A program made the position numbers and the translations under genes. A stretch of 64,000 nucleotides of DNA from JAYWGN01 sp043778255 (GTDB lineage Bacteria; Bacteroidota; Bacteroidia; Chitinophagales; Chitinophagaceae): contig JAYWGN010000034.1 in assembly GCA_043778255.1 (NCBI GenBank), forward strand, positions 1 to 64,000, in the 5' to 3' direction. The stretch's first letter is position 1. Each line of letters begins with the position of its first letter. The notes beneath the pieces were generated by a model. The model worked only from the letters and a program-made list of their open reading frames with translations. It had not been told where the DNA came from and did not search any database. Shown piece after piece: positions 62,146 to 64,000 of this stretch.

Positions 62146-63183
62146 TTATCCTCTTTGCATAGTAAAGCCAAATGTACTGCCTACGCCTATTTGGCTACGT
62201 ACATGTATAGTTTGGTTATGGGCTTCTATTATATGTTTGCATATAGCTAAGCCAAGTCCGCTACCACCAATTTTTCGTTCTCTTGCCATATCGGTTCTGT
62301 AAAATCGTTCAAATATTCTGTTCAAATGTTCCTGTGCTATACCACTACCATCGTCCGTAATTTCTATAAGTAATTGTTTGGTATCATACAGTTCAATAGT
62401 GGTGGTAATAGTGCCGTTTTGTTTACCATACTTTATGGCATTTACAATTAAGTTGGTAAGCACTTGCCTTATTTTTTCTTTATCGGCCCATACTTTAAGG
62501 TGAGTAGTATTATTTTTATTGCTAATTAAATGTATATTATTTTCCTTAGTTTGTATTTGCAAACTTTCGTATACCTCCGTTATCAAATCGTTTATAGCAA
62601 AGCTGCTAAGTGTTAATTGTTGCTGATGGTTTTCGAGGCTTGTTATTTCGTCGAGGTCGTGGAGGAGGCTAATGAGCCTATCAATACTTTTACTTGTATT
62701 TTGCAAAAAACGTACATTCACTTCTTCATTATACAAAGCACCATCCAGCAACGACTCTACATACCCTTGTATAGAAAATACAGGAGTTTTTAACTCATGG
62801 CTAAGGTTTTGCAAAAATTCTCTACGGTATTGTTCGTTTTTTTCGAGTAAGGTAAATGCAGCTTTATTATCGTTGGCCCAGTTTTCTACATCTATACTTA
62901 CATCCTGTAAGGTTGGGTGTGGTAGTAGGTTTTCGTTATAAAATGATTCTCGTTTACTAGCTTTAGTTTGATTAATAAATTTGTAGATTGTTCGTATTTT
63001 TTTATCCACTATTTGTTGCACATAATACCATACTGTGGCAAATACAATTATAAATACCAAAGCCGCTACAATAGCACAATTAAGTATATGGTTAAATACT
63101 GCATAACTAATTACAAACACCAATATAAATGATATGCTAGCACCAAACAATGCAATTGTTCGAGGGCTATAATTTTTTTGCAT
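62146..63183 (-). CDS. PhoR-like sensor histidine kinase
   Basis: A 345-residue membrane kinase. Two helices at about 11-28 and 32-52, H-box FLQNLSHELKTPVFSIQGY (about 124-142), N-box LTNLIVNAIKYGKQNG, G1 ITDDGSGIAQEH, and F/G2 IFERFYRTDMARERKIGGSG then LGLAICKHII. There is almost no periplasmic sensor domain, so it senses inside the cell or through a membrane partner, like PhoR. Follows the response regulator by 17 bp. Confidence 0.9.
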   Translation of the reverse strand: MQKNYSPRTIALFGASISFILVFVISYAVFNHILNCAIVAALVFIIVFATVWYYVQQIVDKKIRTIYKFINQTKASKRESFYNENLLPHPTLQDVSIDVENWANDNKAAFTLLEKNEQYRREFLQNLSHELKTPVFSIQGYVESLLDGALYNEEVNVRFLQNTSKSIDRLISLLHDLDEITSLENHQQQLTLSSFAINDLITEVYESLQIQTKENNIHLISNKNNTTHLKVWADKEKIRQVLTNLIVNAIKYGKQNGTITTTIELYDTKQLLIEITDDGSGIAQEHLNRIFERFYRTDMARERKIGGSGLGLAICKHIIEAHNQTIHVRSQIGVGSTFGFTMQRG

Positions 63184-63200
63184 AAGTTAAGTTACTACTA

Positions 63201-63875
63201 TTATTGCAATTCAAATTTGTAACCTACCCCTTTAATTGTTTTTATACAATCCACATCTAATTTGGCTCTTATTTTACGTACATGTACATCTATAGTACGG
63301 TCGCCTACTATTACTTCGCTGCCCCATACGGTATCTAATATTTCGTGTCGCAAAAAAACCCTACCTGGCTTGGAGTGTAACAAACTTATAAGTTCAAACT
63401 CTTTACGAGCCAGTGTAATTTCTTCTCCATTTACATATACCAAATATTTTTGAGCATCTATTTTAAACTCTTCAGTTTTTATAGTTTGGGTATCTATAGC
63501 TGACCGTCTAAACAGAGAGTTTATTTTTGTAAGCAATACTTTAGGGCTTATAGGTTTGTTAATGTAATCATCGCCACCTACTTCAAGTCCTTTTACTTGT
63601 ATGCTATCATCGCTTAAGGCGGTTAAAAATATAATTAAAGTATTGTCGAATAAGGGATTGGCCCGTAATATTTCACAAGCCTCAAGGCCCGATTTTTTGG
63701 GCATCATTACATCCAGTATTATTAAGTGTGGTATATGTACTTTGGCTAACTCTACAGCTTCATCGCCATTTTTGGCAGTTATTACAGTATAGTTTTCGGC
63801 TCGTAGGTTATAGCTTATAAATTCTACAATATCGGGTTCATCGTCGGCTATAAGTATGGTTTTTGCAAAACTCAT
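63201..63875 (-). CDS. PhoB-like response regulator
   Basis: A 224-residue OmpR/PhoB-type regulator. The receiver has IADDEPD, the phospho-acceptor Asp in LIILDVMMPKKSGLEAC, Lys in DYINKPISP. The winged helix ends GDRTIDVHVRKIRAKL and IKGVGYKFEL. ATG 63875 begins MSFAKTILIADDEP; the longer frame starts upstream without support. It forms an operon with the kinase. PhoBR identity is likely by layout, but targets are not shown by the sequence. The 95 bp to the window edge hold nothing recognisable. Confidence 0.9.
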   Translation of the reverse strand: MSFAKTILIADDEPDIVEFISYNLRAENYTVITAKNGDEAVELAKVHIPHLIILDVMMPKKSGLEACEILRANPLFDNTLIIFLTALSDDSIQVKGLEVGGDDYINKPISPKVLLTKINSLFRRSAIDTQTIKTEEFKIDAQKYLVYVNGEEITLARKEFELISLLHSKPGRVFLRHEILDTVWGSEVIVGDRTIDVHVRKIRAKLDVDCIKTIKGVGYKFELQ

Positions 63876-64000
63876 AATGTACTTTGTTTTCGCAAAATTA
63901 ACCATTATACTTTTGCTATCTAATTTTAACCATATTATGTAATTGTTAACATAGCTAGCCTACCTTTTACCAGTAAGTAGGGTTTATTTGTTGTAAAGCC

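Overview
The window is a 64 kb piece of a Bacteroidota chromosome, probably from the Chitinophagia/Sphingobacteriia side. Evidence for this: several secreted proteins end in type 9 secretion (T9SS) sorting domains (three type A, one type B). There is a TonB-dependent receptor with a CarboxypepD-like plug extension, a RprY-like regulator and other Bacteroidota-typical families. Shine-Dalgarno sites are not evident, and some starts are preceded by the Bacteroidota -7 element TAnnTTTG. The DNA is AT-rich and isoleucine is very often coded by ATA. No tRNA, rRNA, CRISPR array, integrase or transposase was seen.

Layout. 0-8 kb: the tail of an outer-membrane protein, a lone ParA ATPase, an Nfu Fe-S scaffold, MutL, a SemiSWEET transporter preceded by a 290 bp array of 8-9 nt repeats, PurN, TadA, a HerA-like ATPase and a secreted HExxH protein. 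8-20 kb: a large UvrD-type helicase fused to a Fe-S nuclease, two T9SS cargo transcription units that share an upstream dyad (one contains a SUMF1-like protein), a GH3-family synthetase and a DUF1569 protein. 20-36 kb: an OmpR-type regulator, an LptF/G permease, an ABC exporter, a GT2-GT2-FkbM glycan cluster, an acyl-CoA dehydrogenase, a helix-hairpin-helix protein, an active/inactive M16 peptidase pair, and a 790-residue fusion of an RnfD/NqrB-like membrane domain to DUF2330.

36-48 kb: a TonB / small membrane protein / PstS-like lipoprotein / TPR cluster, followed by a partial respiratory complex I locus in the order nuoA-B-C-D-E-F. That locus is interleaved with at least seven small non-Nuo genes (orphan HicB, small membrane protein, retropepsin-like protease, DUF2442, NTF2-like, orphan nucleotidyltransferase, a hypothetical). 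It stops after nuoF; nuoG-N are not in the window. It also holds three kinds of repeat: a GC-rich hairpin element, an 8-nt tandem array abutting nuoB, and a C-run/G-run element present once between genes and twice in frame inside nuoC and nuoD.

48-64 kb: a T9SS type B protein, a compact and more AT-rich C-R-M restriction-modification operon with an operator-like dyad in front of the controller gene, a radical SAM/SPASM protein, a secreted M1 aminopeptidase, a TonB-dependent receptor with a companion lipoprotein, and a PhoB/PhoR-like two-component pair.

The most unusual observations are the repeat element carried in frame at the N-termini of both NuoC and NuoD, the RnfD-DUF2330 fusion whose linker looks like translated former intergenic DNA, the identical 20-bp dyads in front of two T9SS cargo units, and the perfectly 8-nt-periodic arrays.
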